Shown here piece by piece: positions 31,894 through 42,362 of a stretch of DNA of 64,000 nucleotides. Position 1 is the first letter of the stretch. Each line of letters starts with the position of its first letter. A program made the position numbers and the translations under genes. The notes under the pieces are model-generated. The model saw only the letters and a list, made by a program, of their open reading frames with translations, did not search any database and was not told where the DNA came from. This DNA is from Pleurocapsa sp. PCC 7319 (GTDB lineage Bacteria > Cyanobacteriota > Cyanobacteriia > Cyanobacteriales > Xenococcaceae), in NCBI RefSeq assembly GCF_000332195.1, contig NZ_KB235922.1:3197322-3261321 (forward strand), given 5' to 3'.

Positions 31894-32982
31894 TCAACCA
31901 AAACCCTTCCCTCTTTTGGACTCAGACCAAATAATTAGCTCCCCATCCTGACCCCCAGCAGCCAACTGTTTGCCATCCTGACTCCAAGCTAAACAGGAAA
32001 AACCACCCTTAGCACCTTCTAATATTTGCCCTACTTGTTTGGCTTTTGTCCACAAGCACAACCAACCATCATCCGCAGCAGAAGCCAGTAATAAATTATG
32101 GGGATGGAACAGTAGGGCTTGGACTTTTCGCTCGTGCAAATCTAAAACACGGGCATTCCAACCATCTTTATCATCAACTTCTTTTTTCCAGACGGCAATG
32201 CCTTCTATACTCGATGCTGCTAACAAAGGTGCATTGCTCGATCCTCTTTGCGACCAAGTTAGATTGGAAATCTTACCAGGAAAACCCCGCATCATCCAAG
32301 GATGAGGACTGCCGTATTCTAAAACGGTAATGGTATTGTCAAAATTACCAGAGGCAATATATTTACTGTCCCCAGACCAAGCCGTAACAATACTAGCTGA
32401 GGGCATATCAATCAGATAGGGGTCATCATCCCAATCTATAGTAGACCATACTTTGACTCCTCCATTCCCTGCGATCGCAATACTTTCCCCATTCGGTCGC
32501 CAAGCTAAATCTAGAACAGAAGAGTTAGCAAAGGGCAGAGTAGTTATAACTGTTTGAGCATCGGCATCCCAGATTTGCACGTAACGCCCTAAACTAAAGG
32601 CTAAGTGGTTACAAGCAGGACTCCAAGCTAGTTTATCGACCCATGAGGGCGCATTATCTAGAGTAGCGATTAAATCTGGAGATCCCCCTCTTATCCCCCG
32701 AATTTCGGGGGAAGCCATAGACCAAACTCTAACCTTGCCATCCTGTCCACCAGCAGCTAAAAACTTGCCATCCGAGGAAAAAGCCAAACAGTCAACCGAT
32801 ACTAAACCCGCAGATAATAAACTAACTAGGTTGCCATCTTGCCATACAACCACTTCCCCCGCAGCCGAACTAGCAGCTAATAGACCATTGGACGACCAGG
32901 CTACTGCGGTAACGTATTCTGAGAGACTACCCTGCCAGTGCGGTTGAAATAAGACTTTTTTCTTCGCACCTACACCATACAT
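31894..32982 (-). CDS. WD40-repeat protein, last gene of the Zur-box operon
   Basis: The protein has 362 residues with about seven WD40 repeats (for example LAFSSDGKFLAAGGQDGKVR, LAWSPACNHLAFSLGRYVQI, LAWSQDGKQLAAGGQDGELI). There is no signal peptide, so it is cytosolic. Its start overlaps the stop of the truncated COG0523 gene by 13 nt. It probably served as a protein-interaction partner of that GTPase. The function is unknown. Confidence 0.88.
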   Translation of the reverse strand: MYGVGAKKKVLFQPHWQGSLSEYVTAVAWSSNGLLAASSAAGEVVVWQDGNLVSLLSAGLVSVDCLAFSSDGKFLAAGGQDGKVRVWSMASPEIRGIRGGSPDLIATLDNAPSWVDKLAWSPACNHLAFSLGRYVQIWDADAQTVITTLPFANSSVLDLAWRPNGESIAIAGNGGVKVWSTIDWDDDPYLIDMPSASIVTAWSGDSKYIASGNFDNTITVLEYGSPHPWMMRGFPGKISNLTWSQRGSSNAPLLAASSIEGIAVWKKEVDDKDGWNARVLDLHERKVQALLFHPHNLLLASAADDGWLCLWTKAKQVGQILEGAKGGFSCLAWSQDGKQLAAGGQDGELIIWSESKRGKGFG

Positions 32983-33470
32983 TGTTTAAAGTCCTCTCTC
33001 AGTTGTGCCTCATCCAGATTGCGACCGATAAACACCAATTCATTCTTACGGGTTTCTCCTTCTTTCCAAGGGCGGTCTGGTCTACCATCCAGTAGCATAT
33101 GTACTCCCTGAAAGACAAAGCGATCGCTTTCTCCTGCAACATTTAAAATGCCTTTCATGCGGAAGATATCTACCCCTTTAGTTTGTAGTAGGTTACTCAA
33201 CCAGTTATTTAGTTTTTGTCCGTCTAGTTCTCCAGATTCTACTATGGCAAAGGATTTTACCGTCTCGTCGTGTTCATGGGCATCTTCGTTTAAAAATTCG
33301 GGGTCGATTTCTAAAGCACGGTCTAAATCGAATGCCTGTACTCCTAATAAAGCATCCATTCCTAGTTCAGAATTTTGGGTACGATAAATTTTTGCCATCC
33401 CGTTCATGGCTTTGATTTTACTTTCTAATTCTTCTAACTCTTCGGGAGTCACGAGATCGGTTTTATTGAA
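32970..33470 (-). pseudogene. 5'-truncated COG0523 GTPase (C-terminal part only)
   Basis: Coding sense begins in mid-protein at FNKTDLVTPEELEELESKI, the guanine-specificity motif, and continues through KGILNVAGESDRFVFQGVHM to VFIGRNLDEAQL of the CobW_C domain. The P-loop, CICC and ADP motifs are absent. A stop lies just upstream. GTG 33452 could still start a 160-residue CobW_C-like protein. It sits in frame with its operon neighbours, so the truncation may be recent. Confidence 0.8.
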
Positions 33471-33535
33471 CGGTTTTTAATCTAAAAATTAGCCTGGGAA
33501 ATTATTAGATCTAGAGAATCGACCTTGATAGTAAT

Positions 33536-34351
33536 TTACCTCTCGCAAACATGAGTCGGATCGTCCGCTTTTTCGGCAAATTCTAAACCCCTAGCCAAAC
33601 GCCAAGCAAAAATCGGCGGTAAACCAGCATCTAAAATAGCAGCGCAGGTTGTTTGATAGTCATACTCCACTTCCCGCAAGTTTACTGCTTCTGTCTCCGT
33701 ATCATAAATGACATAGGTAGCATTGGGACGACCATGACGGGGTTCGCCTACCGAACCGACATTGATAATTCGTTTCAGGGGAGTGTTAAAACTAACAACA
33801 GGTTGTTCTTTTTTATTAGGTTGACGAACTTTAACCTGTAATTGTCCAGAATCTAGGGTGCGAACATAGGGAACGTGGGTATGTCCGCAAAATAAGATAT
33901 CTGCATCGCTGGAGAGGACTCTTTCTAAAGCAGTAAAAGCATCCATTTCGGGTAACAAATATTCGTGGTTGCTACTAGGGCTACCATGTACGAAACAGAG
34001 ATTATCTTCTTTATAGGTATGGGGTAATTGAGCTAGATATTCCCTAACTTCGGGTTTTACTTGTTTATTTGTCCATTCATGGGCGATTTTGCCTCTTTTT
34101 TCTGCTAACAGGGAAGGATAACTACAGTCACAGGCATTTAATCCTTCGACAACATCTTCATCCCAACATCCTTGTACGGTGGGAATATCTAAAGAACGAA
34201 TTTGTTCTACTACCTCATTGGGATCAGGACCATAACCCACTAAATCCCCCAGACAATAAATCTTTTCGGCTTTTTGGTGATCGATATCCAGTAAAACTGC
34301 ATCTAAAGCTGCATAATTACCATGAATACAGGACATTACTGCTATTTTCAT
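33536..34351 (-). CDS. Calcineurin-like metallophosphoesterase
   Basis: The protein has 271 residues. The metal-binding motifs are present: SCIHGNYAALDAV (D replaced by C, H kept), GDLVGYGPDPNEVVE, GCWDEDVV, FVHGSPSS, FCGHTHVPYV. The DxH pair reads CIH, an unusual change. It overlaps the upstream P-loop gene by 4 nt, so translation is coupled. Zur control through that gene implies a job in zinc starvation. The substrate is unknown. Confidence 0.88.
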   Translation of the reverse strand: MKIAVMSCIHGNYAALDAVLLDIDHQKAEKIYCLGDLVGYGPDPNEVVEQIRSLDIPTVQGCWDEDVVEGLNACDCSYPSLLAEKRGKIAHEWTNKQVKPEVREYLAQLPHTYKEDNLCFVHGSPSSNHEYLLPEMDAFTALERVLSSDADILFCGHTHVPYVRTLDSGQLQVKVRQPNKKEQPVVSFNTPLKRIINVGSVGEPRHGRPNATYVIYDTETEAVNLREVEYDYQTTCAAILDAGLPPIFAWRLARGLEFAEKADDPTHVCER

Positions 34352-35142
34352 ACTACTTCTAATTCAGTTGCTAAAGACTCTTTTACTTGTTGTTGGTAAT
34401 AATTAATTGCCGATTCGGGAACACAGCAATCTCGGACAGTTTGGGCAATTTCAGCCTTATCTAAATTACTACCCACGATTTCAAAACCACTCTTGCGATT
34501 TGGTTTACCATTTAACCAACGGGGTAAATTTAAAGGTTTAAACTCAAGTTCGGATTTTCCTAACTTAAAGTCACCATGATAAATTAGTCCGTCTTCTAAA
34601 TCGAAGATTCCCTTTGCCCGAACCACCTCACCATAAGCACCTTGGGTAAGTTCTAGCCAAAACGTAGCCAGACTGTCAAAATCTAAAATTTCCCCTGTCA
34701 AACGAGCGCATTCCCTTGCGTCTTGCGCCGACGCGGGGTCGCTCGTCAAAACTCCCCGATGAATCTGTAAGGCAGTAGTTGGCTTGGTGATGCGATCTCC
34801 TGGAATAATTTCATCCGCCCAAGTCTTTAATTCTGCACTATCTGTATCGTCAGGGATTATGGCTACTCGATGAGAATTAAAAGTTTGCAGTAAAGGTTCA
34901 ATTCCTGCTAAATCCAAATACCACGGAATTTCAACATAAGTAGTGGTTTTGTCTAATTCCGCTTCTTCTCCTGTCTGATAAAGCTTTAGTTGGGGATATT
35001 CACTTTGGAGGTATGTGGCATCAATAGGTATGGAATCGGTTTGCGGACTGAAATAACCTACAGGTTTATCGATTTGGGCTATTTGTTGATGAATCCAGTG
35101 GGTTTTACCCGCACCTGGGGGACTGGCGATCGCGATAATCAT
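34348..35142 (-). CDS. Divergent COG0523-like P-loop protein
   Basis: The protein has 264 residues. The P-loop ASPPGAGKTHWIHQQI is intact, but there is no CICC and no NKxD. The C-terminal part has GAYGEVVRAKGIFDLEDG and FEIVGSNLDKAEI, which match the CobW_C domain of COG0523 proteins. It appears to be a reduced or degenerate relative. About 10-15 residues in the middle (DPASAQDARECAR) derive from a hairpin repeat inserted in frame at 34702-34746. It is the first gene of the operon and lies 12 nt after a Zur box. Confidence 0.75.
   Translation of the reverse strand: MIIAIASPPGAGKTHWIHQQIAQIDKPVGYFSPQTDSIPIDATYLQSEYPQLKLYQTGEEAELDKTTTYVEIPWYLDLAGIEPLLQTFNSHRVAIIPDDTDSAELKTWADEIIPGDRITKPTTALQIHRGVLTSDPASAQDARECARLTGEILDFDSLATFWLELTQGAYGEVVRAKGIFDLEDGLIYHGDFKLGKSELEFKPLNLPRWLNGKPNRKSGFEIVGSNLDKAEIAQTVRDCCVPESAINYYQQQVKESLATELEVV
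34702..34746. repeat. Hairpin repeat inside the P-loop gene
   Basis: The arms ACGAGCG/CGCTCGT flank GCGTCTTGCGCCGACGCGGG. A second copy with the same two blocks lies at 40321-40390, where it carries an extra internal hairpin. Confidence 0.65.
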
Positions 35143-35154
35143 GGAATGACATTT

Positions 35155-35169
35155 TGATAACGATTATCA
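35155..35169. promoter_or_regulatory. Zur box upstream of the P-loop/phosphoesterase/WD40 operon
   Basis: TGATAACGATTATCA, identical to the boxes before thrS and GCDC protein B. It lies 12 nt before the ATG at 35142. Confidence 0.85.
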
Positions 35170-35329
35170 TTATATCCAAAACTCGAAATTGTATTGTTAG
35201 AGAATTTGAACTAAAGCGATCGCTTTTCTACTGTTTAGTAGTTGCATTATGGAAAATAGCGATAAATTTATTGGCGATCGAGGAAACGAATAAAAACTAT
35301 AAATTTTGTTTTTATTATTCTTTTTTTGT
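35170..35329. other. Intergenic gap with HIP1 sites
   Basis: GCGATCGC occurs at about 35216-35223 and a related site near 35274. No gene is seen. Confidence 0.3.
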
Positions 35330-36499
35330 TTAATGCAGAGCATAAAGATATCCATTTTTACATCCGACGTATATTGCACCTGCATAAATTATTGGAGTTA
35401 AGAATTTTTCGGTACTAAATGTAGCTCCTGTTAGTTTAGACAAAATTCCCTCTCCCAGTTTACCAATCAAAAACTGTGGCTCTAAAATTAGGTTTTCAGG
35501 CAAAGGAGTTGTAAATTGCCAAAGTTCTTTTCTTGTATTTGCATCTAATGCTTGCAAAAATCCTTGACCTCCGATATAAATCGTGTCTCTTGCCATAATT
35601 GGACTAGAAAGATATTTCACATCACCTGTTTGAAATGTCCATTGTATTTTTCCTGTTTCAATATCTAAGGCATAAAAGGAAGTATTAGAACCACAAACAT
35701 ATATAGCTTTTTCGGTAATTACAGGTGCATATAGGCATCTACTTTTATCTTTGAACGTCCAAAGTAGTTCTCCTGTTTGAAGATTTAGAGAATGGAGAGT
35801 ATTATCACTACTGATAATGTAGACTGACTGATTAGCAATCGCTGGAAAAGAAGGGTAAAAAGGTTTTAAACCACCAATTTCATATTGCCATTTTTGTTGT
35901 CCTGTTGATAGTTCTATGGCATACAAATAACCATCACCACTTGCAACATAAATAATGTCATCTTTCAGCGCGGGTGGAGTAAGTGGCATATTTTTAGTAG
36001 TTTTAAAACTCGATACCAATTCTGCCGAAGAAATATTAATACCATAAAGATAACCATCTGTACCTCCAACATAAACTACTCCTTTTGATACCACAGGAGA
36101 TGAAGTTACAGAACCATACATTAAAGATGTTGGTTGAAATTCTAATTTAAATTGCCATAATTTTTGCCCAGTTTTTAAATCTATAGCTCTAAAATATTGA
36201 TCTGTTTTAGCTTCATTGAAATTAAGGCTACTGATATAAACAATTCCATCATAGATTACTGGGTTAGAGAAAAACTTTTCTCCTAATTGATGTTGCCACA
36301 ATTCTATTCCAGTTTCAGAATCTAATCCATACAAATTGCGCTCGGAATTTCCAACACAAACTACGCTCTCCGAAACACATAAGCAGAAATACCAAGTTAA
36401 AGAATCAGGAGATTTTCGAGACTGCCACTTTAATCCATTTAGTTGGCGAACTTCAGGCGTATCATAAACTCCCGTTCTTTGAAAATTAGCTCGAAACAT
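35330..36499 (-). CDS. PQQ-binding-like beta-propeller protein
   Basis: The protein has 389 residues with repeated units of the type YLYGINISSAELVSSFKT and LYAIELSTGQQKWQYEIGG. These are the tryptophan-docking repeats of the PQQ-like (BamB-like) propeller. No signal peptide and no enzymatic PQQ site are evident, so it is probably a structural propeller in the cytosol. It starts with MFRANFQRTGVYD, typical of this group. The role is unknown. Confidence 0.85.
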   Translation of the reverse strand: MFRANFQRTGVYDTPEVRQLNGLKWQSRKSPDSLTWYFCLCVSESVVCVGNSERNLYGLDSETGIELWQHQLGEKFFSNPVIYDGIVYISSLNFNEAKTDQYFRAIDLKTGQKLWQFKLEFQPTSLMYGSVTSSPVVSKGVVYVGGTDGYLYGINISSAELVSSFKTTKNMPLTPPALKDDIIYVASGDGYLYAIELSTGQQKWQYEIGGLKPFYPSFPAIANQSVYIISSDNTLHSLNLQTGELLWTFKDKSRCLYAPVITEKAIYVCGSNTSFYALDIETGKIQWTFQTGDVKYLSSPIMARDTIYIGGQGFLQALDANTRKELWQFTTPLPENLILEPQFLIGKLGEGILSKLTGATFSTEKFLTPIIYAGAIYVGCKNGYLYALH

Positions 36500-36664
36500 A
36501 ATTTTGGGTTAAGTCTAACGAATTTGAAATGACCGATGGCATGGATGTTGGCATACTCTGAAATGCCGTGACCAGGTATGAATTCCTAAAATTGTTTGCT
36601 TCTTATCAAACCAACATAAACTAAAGAAGTAAAATAATACTTACTCTCAATAGTATGACCCTCC
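36500..36664. other. Short intergenic gap
   Basis: No gene recognised. It separates the propeller gene from a TA cluster. Confidence 0.3.
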
Positions 36665-36751
36665 ATGACCAGTATAAACCTTGACAATTTAAGTAAAGAT
36701 AATCGCGATCGCTTAAAGCAAAGAGCAGCAATTCATGGGCGATCGCTATAA
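36665..36751 (+). pseudogene. Truncated ribbon-helix-helix antitoxin
   Basis: It encodes 28 residues (TSINLDNLSKDNRDRLKQRA...) then stops within a HIP1 octamer. The first 27 codons are nearly identical to the intact antitoxin gene at 38190-38423, which indicates duplication followed by loss of the 3' part and the toxin. Confidence 0.7.
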
Positions 36752-36787
36752 TGTGTTGAAGTTAAATAAATTTAGGAAATCAGCAAT

Positions 36788-36997
36788 TTGCCTAAGAAAA
36801 TTCGTGAGTTAAAAGCAATATTGTTGAAGGCAGGATTTGAGCTAATGCCAAAACGAGGTAAAGGCAGCCATGCCATATATCAATATCCAGGGACTACAAT
36901 AAGAGTAAACTTACCTGGAAAAGATGGATCGGATGCCAAAGCATATTCAGAAAAGCAGGTAAAACAAGCTATTGAAAGAGCCAATAATGAATCATAA
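36788..36997 (+). CDS. hicA: HicA-type mRNA interferase toxin
   Basis: The protein has 69 residues with a TTG start. KIRELKAILLKAGFELMPKR followed by GKGSHAIYQYPG carries the catalytic His of HicA. It overlaps the hicB gene by 11 nt. Confidence 0.85.
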   Translation: MPKKIRELKAILLKAGFELMPKRGKGSHAIYQYPGTTIRVNLPGKDGSDAKAYSEKQVKQAIERANNES

Positions 36998-37205
36998 GTA
37001 TCAAATTACAATCGCTTGGAGTCAAGAAAATGAATGTTATTTAGCTTATCTTCCTGATTTCGCTGATGAAATTATGCAGCCTGTGACTCATGGAGATACT
37101 TATCAATCGGCTTTGCAAAATGGTTTGGATGTAATGGAAGAATTAATTTTACAGTTTCAAGCAGAAAATAAATCATTACCAGTAGTTAAGTTAGTTTCAG
37201 CTTGA
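36987..37205 (+). CDS. hicB: HicB-type antitoxin
   Basis: The protein has 72 residues from ATG 36987. ITIAWSQENECYLAYLPDFA followed by THGDTYQSALQNGLDVMEEL is the HicB fold. It overlaps hicA, giving a toxin-first pair as usual for HicAB. Confidence 0.88.
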   Translation: MNHKYQITIAWSQENECYLAYLPDFADEIMQPVTHGDTYQSALQNGLDVMEELILQFQAENKSLPVVKLVSA

Positions 37206-37296
37206 TTTTCTTGAATAGTGATCGCTCTACCCTTCCAATTTTACAAATAAGATCGCACTGCTTTCCAACTTCTATGTAAATTACAAACGGAGTCGG

Positions 37297-38106
37297 CTAA
37301 ACATTTAAAGATGCCAAGATACTAAAGAGCATGGGAATTTTGTTCATGTTTTTTGGAAGCAAATACCTCTCTTCTTGCTTTGTCAAAAAAGGATATCTTT
37401 CATAATGGATATAAGGATACTCTTGAAAATGTTCTATTTTCAATCCCGAAGTAATTAAACTTCTGACTATTTCTCCTATGTCATGTGACCATTGATAAGT
37501 TGTCGGATTTGCTAATCGACCACAACCTATATAGCTAGTAGTGCAAATACATTCTTCAGGAATCGGATCGTGAAAATATTGCCCAGCAAGCTTGAGTTTG
37601 TTGTCTTCATAAGATAACAAATCGAGAAAAGGATGATGATCTATCAATAAAAGTTGTCCTTTATTTTTAAGATACTTAGCAGCATTAGTAAAAACTTGGC
37701 GTAAGTCATTCAGCCAACAAAGAACACCATATGTCATGAATACAATATCAAACTTATTGTCTAGGCTATCTAAATGACTATTGATATCGCCTAAAATAAA
37801 TTCAATGTTTGTTATGTTTAACATTGCTGCATATTCATGAGCATAGTTTAGAGATTCTTTGCTGAAATCTACTGCTGTGACATTAGCCCCTTTTAAAGCT
37901 AGAGAAATTGAATCCAAGCCATTATGACACATTAGATGAAGAACTTTTTTGCCTTTAATATCTCCTAAAAGATTTATCTCTATTTCTTTAAGAGTACTTT
38001 GTCCATTTCTTAGTTTTGCTAGTAAATTTCCAACCTCAGAAGAATCATGATGGCATTTTGCTCTATCGTTCCAATTAGCATTATTTGCATCCGTGTATAT
38101 TTGCAT
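37297..38106 (-). CDS. Class I SAM-dependent methyltransferase
   Basis: The protein has 269 residues. Motif I is KVLHLMCHNGLDSISLALKG (the glycine-rich loop has HNGLD rather than GxGxG), followed by VTAVDFSKESLNYA and DIVFMTYGVLCWL. The C-terminal part has YQWSHDIGEIVRSLITSGLK. The substrate is unknown. It stands alone between TA modules. Confidence 0.85.
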   Translation of the reverse strand: MQIYTDANNANWNDRAKCHHDSSEVGNLLAKLRNGQSTLKEIEINLLGDIKGKKVLHLMCHNGLDSISLALKGANVTAVDFSKESLNYAHEYAAMLNITNIEFILGDINSHLDSLDNKFDIVFMTYGVLCWLNDLRQVFTNAAKYLKNKGQLLLIDHHPFLDLLSYEDNKLKLAGQYFHDPIPEECICTTSYIGCGRLANPTTYQWSHDIGEIVRSLITSGLKIEHFQEYPYIHYERYPFLTKQEERYLLPKNMNKIPMLFSILASLNV

Positions 38107-38189
38107 ATGTTTGTAATAGATTACAAGTATAATTTGATTTATAAAATGGAAATTACTAAATAAATTAAATTAATATTGTATTGCCAATT

Positions 38190-38419
38190 ATGACTAGTAT
38201 AAATCTTAATAATTTGAGTAAAGATAATCGCGATCGCTTAAAGCAAAGAGCAGCAATTTATGGGCGATCGCTTGAATCGGAGCTAGATTCAATTCTAACG
38301 AGTGCTTTTGACAAAAAAATCCCAGAAAATTCTCTTAAAGAATTACTACTTGCGATGCCTGATGTGGGCGAGGATGAGGATTTTAATCGTATTAGAGATA
38401 ATGCTAGAGAAGTTTCGCT

Positions 38420-38423
<4 letters not shown>
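38190..38423 (+). CDS. FitA/VapB-like ribbon-helix-helix antitoxin
   Basis: It has 77 residues from ATG 38190. TSINLNNLSKDNRDRLKQRA followed by YGRSLESELDSIL is a ribbon-helix-helix DNA-binding motif. Its stop overlaps the GTG start of a truncated PIN toxin. Confidence 0.75.
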
Positions 38424-39483
<1,060 letters not shown>

Positions 39484-39500
39484 TTAAGTTAATTTTATAA

Positions 39501-39515
39501 TGATAATCGTTATCA
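39501..39515. promoter_or_regulatory. Zur box between hemB and sodB
   Basis: TGATAATCGTTATCA lies 54 nt upstream of hemB and 156 nt upstream of sodB. It is closer to hemB. Its effect on sodB is uncertain. Confidence 0.8.
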
Positions 39516-39670
39516 AAAAAATAGATTTTGGGAATGACTATACTAATCCCAAATAAATTCCCAACCATAGTGCGATCGCACTTTTGCAAGAAAGTTGGAT
39601 TGTTAACAGACAGCTATTTAACCAATATCTTGTCACAATAATTTTTAGAGCAAGAGGAGAACTTAATACA

Positions 39671-40270
39671 ATGGCTTACGAATTACCATCCCTACCTTAC
39701 GATTACACCGCTTTAGAACCAGCAATTTCTAAAAGCACCCTAGAATTTCATCATGATAAACATCACGCTGCCTATGTCAATAAGTACAACGATGGAGTGC
39801 AAGGAACGGAATTAGATAGTAAACCGATTGAAGAAGTGATTAAAGCGATCACTGGAGATGATAGTAAAACAGGATTATTTAATAATGCTGCTCAGGCTTG
39901 GAATCACAGTTTTTATTGGCAGTGCATGAAACCTAGCGGTGGTGGCACTCCTACGGGAGAACTAGCTAAAAAAATCGATGCGGATTTTGGTAGCTTTGAT
40001 AAATTTGTCGAAGCTTTTAAAAATGCAGGGGCAACTCAGTTTGGTAGTGGTTGGGCTTGGCTAGTACTTGATGGCGACACCCTCAAGGTGACAAAAACAT
40101 TGAATGCGGATAATCCCATAGCTAGCGGACAAGTACCCCTGTTAACTATGGATGTTTGGGAACACGCTTACTATCTTGATTATCAAAACAAACGTCCTGC
40201 TTATATTGATGATTTCTTGGGTAAATTGGTTAACTGGGATTTTGTTGCTCAAAATCTAGCTGCTGCCTGA
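39671..40270 (+). CDS. sodB: Fe/Mn superoxide dismutase (Fe-type)
   Basis: The protein has 199 residues. An AGAGGAGAA ribosome site precedes ATG 39671, so this start is preferred over 39584. Metal ligands lie in LEFHHDKHHAAYV (His), NHSFYW (His) and DVWEHAYYLDYQNKRP (Asp, His). AQAWNHSFYW is characteristic of Fe-type SodB. It detoxifies superoxide in the cytosol and needs no zinc, unlike Cu/Zn SOD. Confidence 0.93.
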   Translation: MAYELPSLPYDYTALEPAISKSTLEFHHDKHHAAYVNKYNDGVQGTELDSKPIEEVIKAITGDDSKTGLFNNAAQAWNHSFYWQCMKPSGGGTPTGELAKKIDADFGSFDKFVEAFKNAGATQFGSGWAWLVLDGDTLKVTKTLNADNPIASGQVPLLTMDVWEHAYYLDYQNKRPAYIDDFLGKLVNWDFVAQNLAAA

Positions 40271-40320
40271 AAATCGTAGTAGATCTATTTGTGACGAGCT
40301 AATTTATTTGCTCGTAAGTA

Positions 40321-40390
40321 AATTCGAGACCCCGCGTCGGCGTAAGACGTTTACCCAGGAGCGTTATCTGGGCAAGGGAACGCTCGAATT
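40321..40390. repeat. Hairpin repeat between sodB and the next gene
   Basis: AATTCGAG and CTCGAATT form the outer arms. The interior has CCCCGCGTCGGCG and AAGGGAACGCTCG in the same order as the repeat at 34702-34746 (reverse complement), separated by an added CCCAGGAGCGTTATCTGGG hairpin. Confidence 0.65.
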
Positions 40391-40391
40391 A

Positions 40392-40472
40392 AAGTAACAA
40401 GTAGCAAGTAGCAAGTAACAAGTAGCAAGTAGCAAGTAGCAAGTAGCAAGTAGCAAGTAGCAAGTAGCAAGT
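40392..40472. repeat. Heptamer tandem repeat (AAGTAGC)
   Basis: About 11 copies of AAGTAGC or AAGTAAC. They are followed by a partial CCTAAAGGAT-type repeat up to 40497. Short tandem heptamers are known in cyanobacterial intergenic DNA. The number of copies is prone to change. Confidence 0.75.
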
Positions 40473-40497
40473 CCTAAAGGATACCGCTTCGCATATA

Positions 40498-40929
40498 GCA
40501 AGTGTCCTAAGATAACTGCTTATTGCTACAAATTACCGACGGATATCAAAATATCCGTTGTTACTAATTAAACATTGAATCTAGAAAACCGTGACTAAAC
40601 TACAACCTTCTCGACGGCATAATATTCCCCAATGGCAATCCCATAAAATGAGACAACTAATTATCGATCGCTGGCAAGAGATTTGGACAGTAGTAGAGGC
40701 GAGAAATAAAACTAACAAAACCTCTTCGCTGTCATAAAAGCGGTATTGGTGAATCAAGGTATGAAAGTTAGATTCGTTTGCTCGATCCACATTTCTTAAA
40801 AGCTAATGGCTAATGGCTAATAGCTAATAGCTACGAACCAAAACACTTTATAGGTCATACATTAAATCACCAACGTCATAAAAGCGATCGCCTTATTTAA
40901 CACTGCAAAATATTTTTTGAGTACTAACC
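40498..40929. repeat. Intergenic region with a second heptamer array
   Basis: A GCTAATG/GCTAATA array lies at about 40799-40833. HIP1-type sequences lie near 40663 and 40884. No gene is seen. Confidence 0.5.
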
Positions 40930-41142
40930 ATGCACCCCAATTATCCTCAGATTATTCTCTCGTTTGTTTATCGTGGTTGCAAAGTGCAAATAGATCGCGA
41001 TGAAGTAGATAGATTTTGTAGTTATGCCGCTTGGGTCAACCACGATGGAGGTTGTGCGGTGGCTGTCCCCAGTGCAATTACTACGATAGATGCAATTCGG
41101 CGAGCTAAATGCTGGATCGATCGCAAGTATCAATCTATTTAA
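40930..41142 (+). CDS. Small conserved cyanobacterial protein of unknown function
   Basis: The protein has 70 residues (VYRGCKVQIDRDEVDRFCSY ... AIRRAKCWIDRKYQSI). Three Cys are spread over the length. No domain is recognised and there is no signal peptide. It precedes the OCP cluster by 163 nt. Confidence 0.55.
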   Translation: MHPNYPQIILSFVYRGCKVQIDRDEVDRFCSYAAWVNHDGGCAVAVPSAITTIDAIRRAKCWIDRKYQSI

Positions 41143-41305
41143 GCGAAATCAAATAATCTAAAATTGCTTTTGTAATACCATTGATTAAACTCGATGTAAA
41201 GCAGTATACGGTTTTTGTTTAATAATGTAACCTTAATAAAAATATGTTTACAATAGACTTAACGTTTTCAATCTAATTGCACGATAAATTATTGGAAGAT
41301 CGTCT

Positions 41306-42265
41306 ATGCCATTTACTATTGACTCAGCACGTAACATATTTCCCAATACCTTATCTGCTGATGCGGTACCAGCTTTAACCGCTCGCTTCAATCAACTAAG
41401 TGCCGAAGATCAACTAGCTTGGATTTGGTTTGCTTACCTGGAAATAGGCAAAACCATCACTGTTGCTGCTCCTGGAGCTGCAAATATGCAATTTGCCGAG
41501 CCTACTCTCGACCAGATTAAAGAGATGAGTTTTCAAGAGCAGTCTCAGGTAATGTGCGATCTGGCTAACCATGCCGATACGCCAATTTGCCGTACCTACG
41601 CTACTTGGACTCCCAATATAAAACTGGGATTTTGGTATCGATTAGGGGAATGGATGGAACAAGGAATAGTTGCTCCTATTCCCGAAGGATATAAACTTTC
41701 TGCTAATGCTAATGCAGTTTTGCAAACACTTCAAGGATTGGATTCTGGTCAGCAAATTACCGTGTTGCGTAACACTGTAGTAGATATGGGATTCGATCCT
41801 GCTAAGATGGTCAACTTTACCAGGGTTAGCGAGCCTGTTGCTCCTCCTGTAGAAATGTCGAAGCGAACTAAAGTTTCTATTGCAGGAGTGACGAATTCTA
41901 CTGTCTTGAACTACATGAACTTATTAAATGCTAATGATTTTGATGAGTTAATTAAGTTATTCACCGAAGACGGTGCGTTGCAACCTCCTTTCAAAAGACC
42001 AATTGTCGGAAAAGATGCGGTACTAAAATTCTTTAAAGAAGAATGTCCCAACCTTAAACTAGCTCCAGAGCAGGGTATTTCTGAACCCACCGAAGATGGT
42101 TATACCCAGATTAAAGTCACGGGTAAAGTACAAACTCCTTGGTTTGGTGCGGGAGTAGGCATGAATATGTCCTGGCGATTTTTGCTAAATAGCGAAAATA
42201 AAATTTTCTTTGTGGCGATCGATTTGTTGGCATCTCCCAAAGAATTACTTAATTTAGCTCGTTAA
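41306..42265 (+). CDS. ocp: Orange carotenoid protein
   Basis: OCP binds a ketocarotenoid and quenches phycobilisome excitation under strong blue light. The protein has 319 residues. The N-terminal all-helical domain has NIFPNTLSADAVPALTARFN and the carotenoid-contact Trp/Tyr stretch WTPNIKLGFWYRLGEWM. A Pro/Val linker follows (EPVAPPVEMSKRTKV). The C-terminal NTF2-like domain (NYMNLLNANDFDELIKLF, GKDAVLKFFKE, GMNMSWRFLLN) holds the Tyr and Trp that hydrogen-bond the carotenoid ketone. FRP lies downstream. Confidence 0.96.
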   Translation: MPFTIDSARNIFPNTLSADAVPALTARFNQLSAEDQLAWIWFAYLEIGKTITVAAPGAANMQFAEPTLDQIKEMSFQEQSQVMCDLANHADTPICRTYATWTPNIKLGFWYRLGEWMEQGIVAPIPEGYKLSANANAVLQTLQGLDSGQQITVLRNTVVDMGFDPAKMVNFTRVSEPVAPPVEMSKRTKVSIAGVTNSTVLNYMNLLNANDFDELIKLFTEDGALQPPFKRPIVGKDAVLKFFKEECPNLKLAPEQGISEPTEDGYTQIKVTGKVQTPWFGAGVGMNMSWRFLLNSENKIFFVAIDLLASPKELLNLAR

Positions 42266-42362
42266 TTGAAACAGCAAAAATTTTGTCAATTTATTGCAAT
42301 AAAAATTTACATTGACTATAATTTAGACAGGAATTATTAGCAATAATACATCTGAGGTCATC

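Noticed and set aside
40392-40472. CRISPR array
   Set aside because: The units are seven bases without spacers, so it is a simple tandem repeat.
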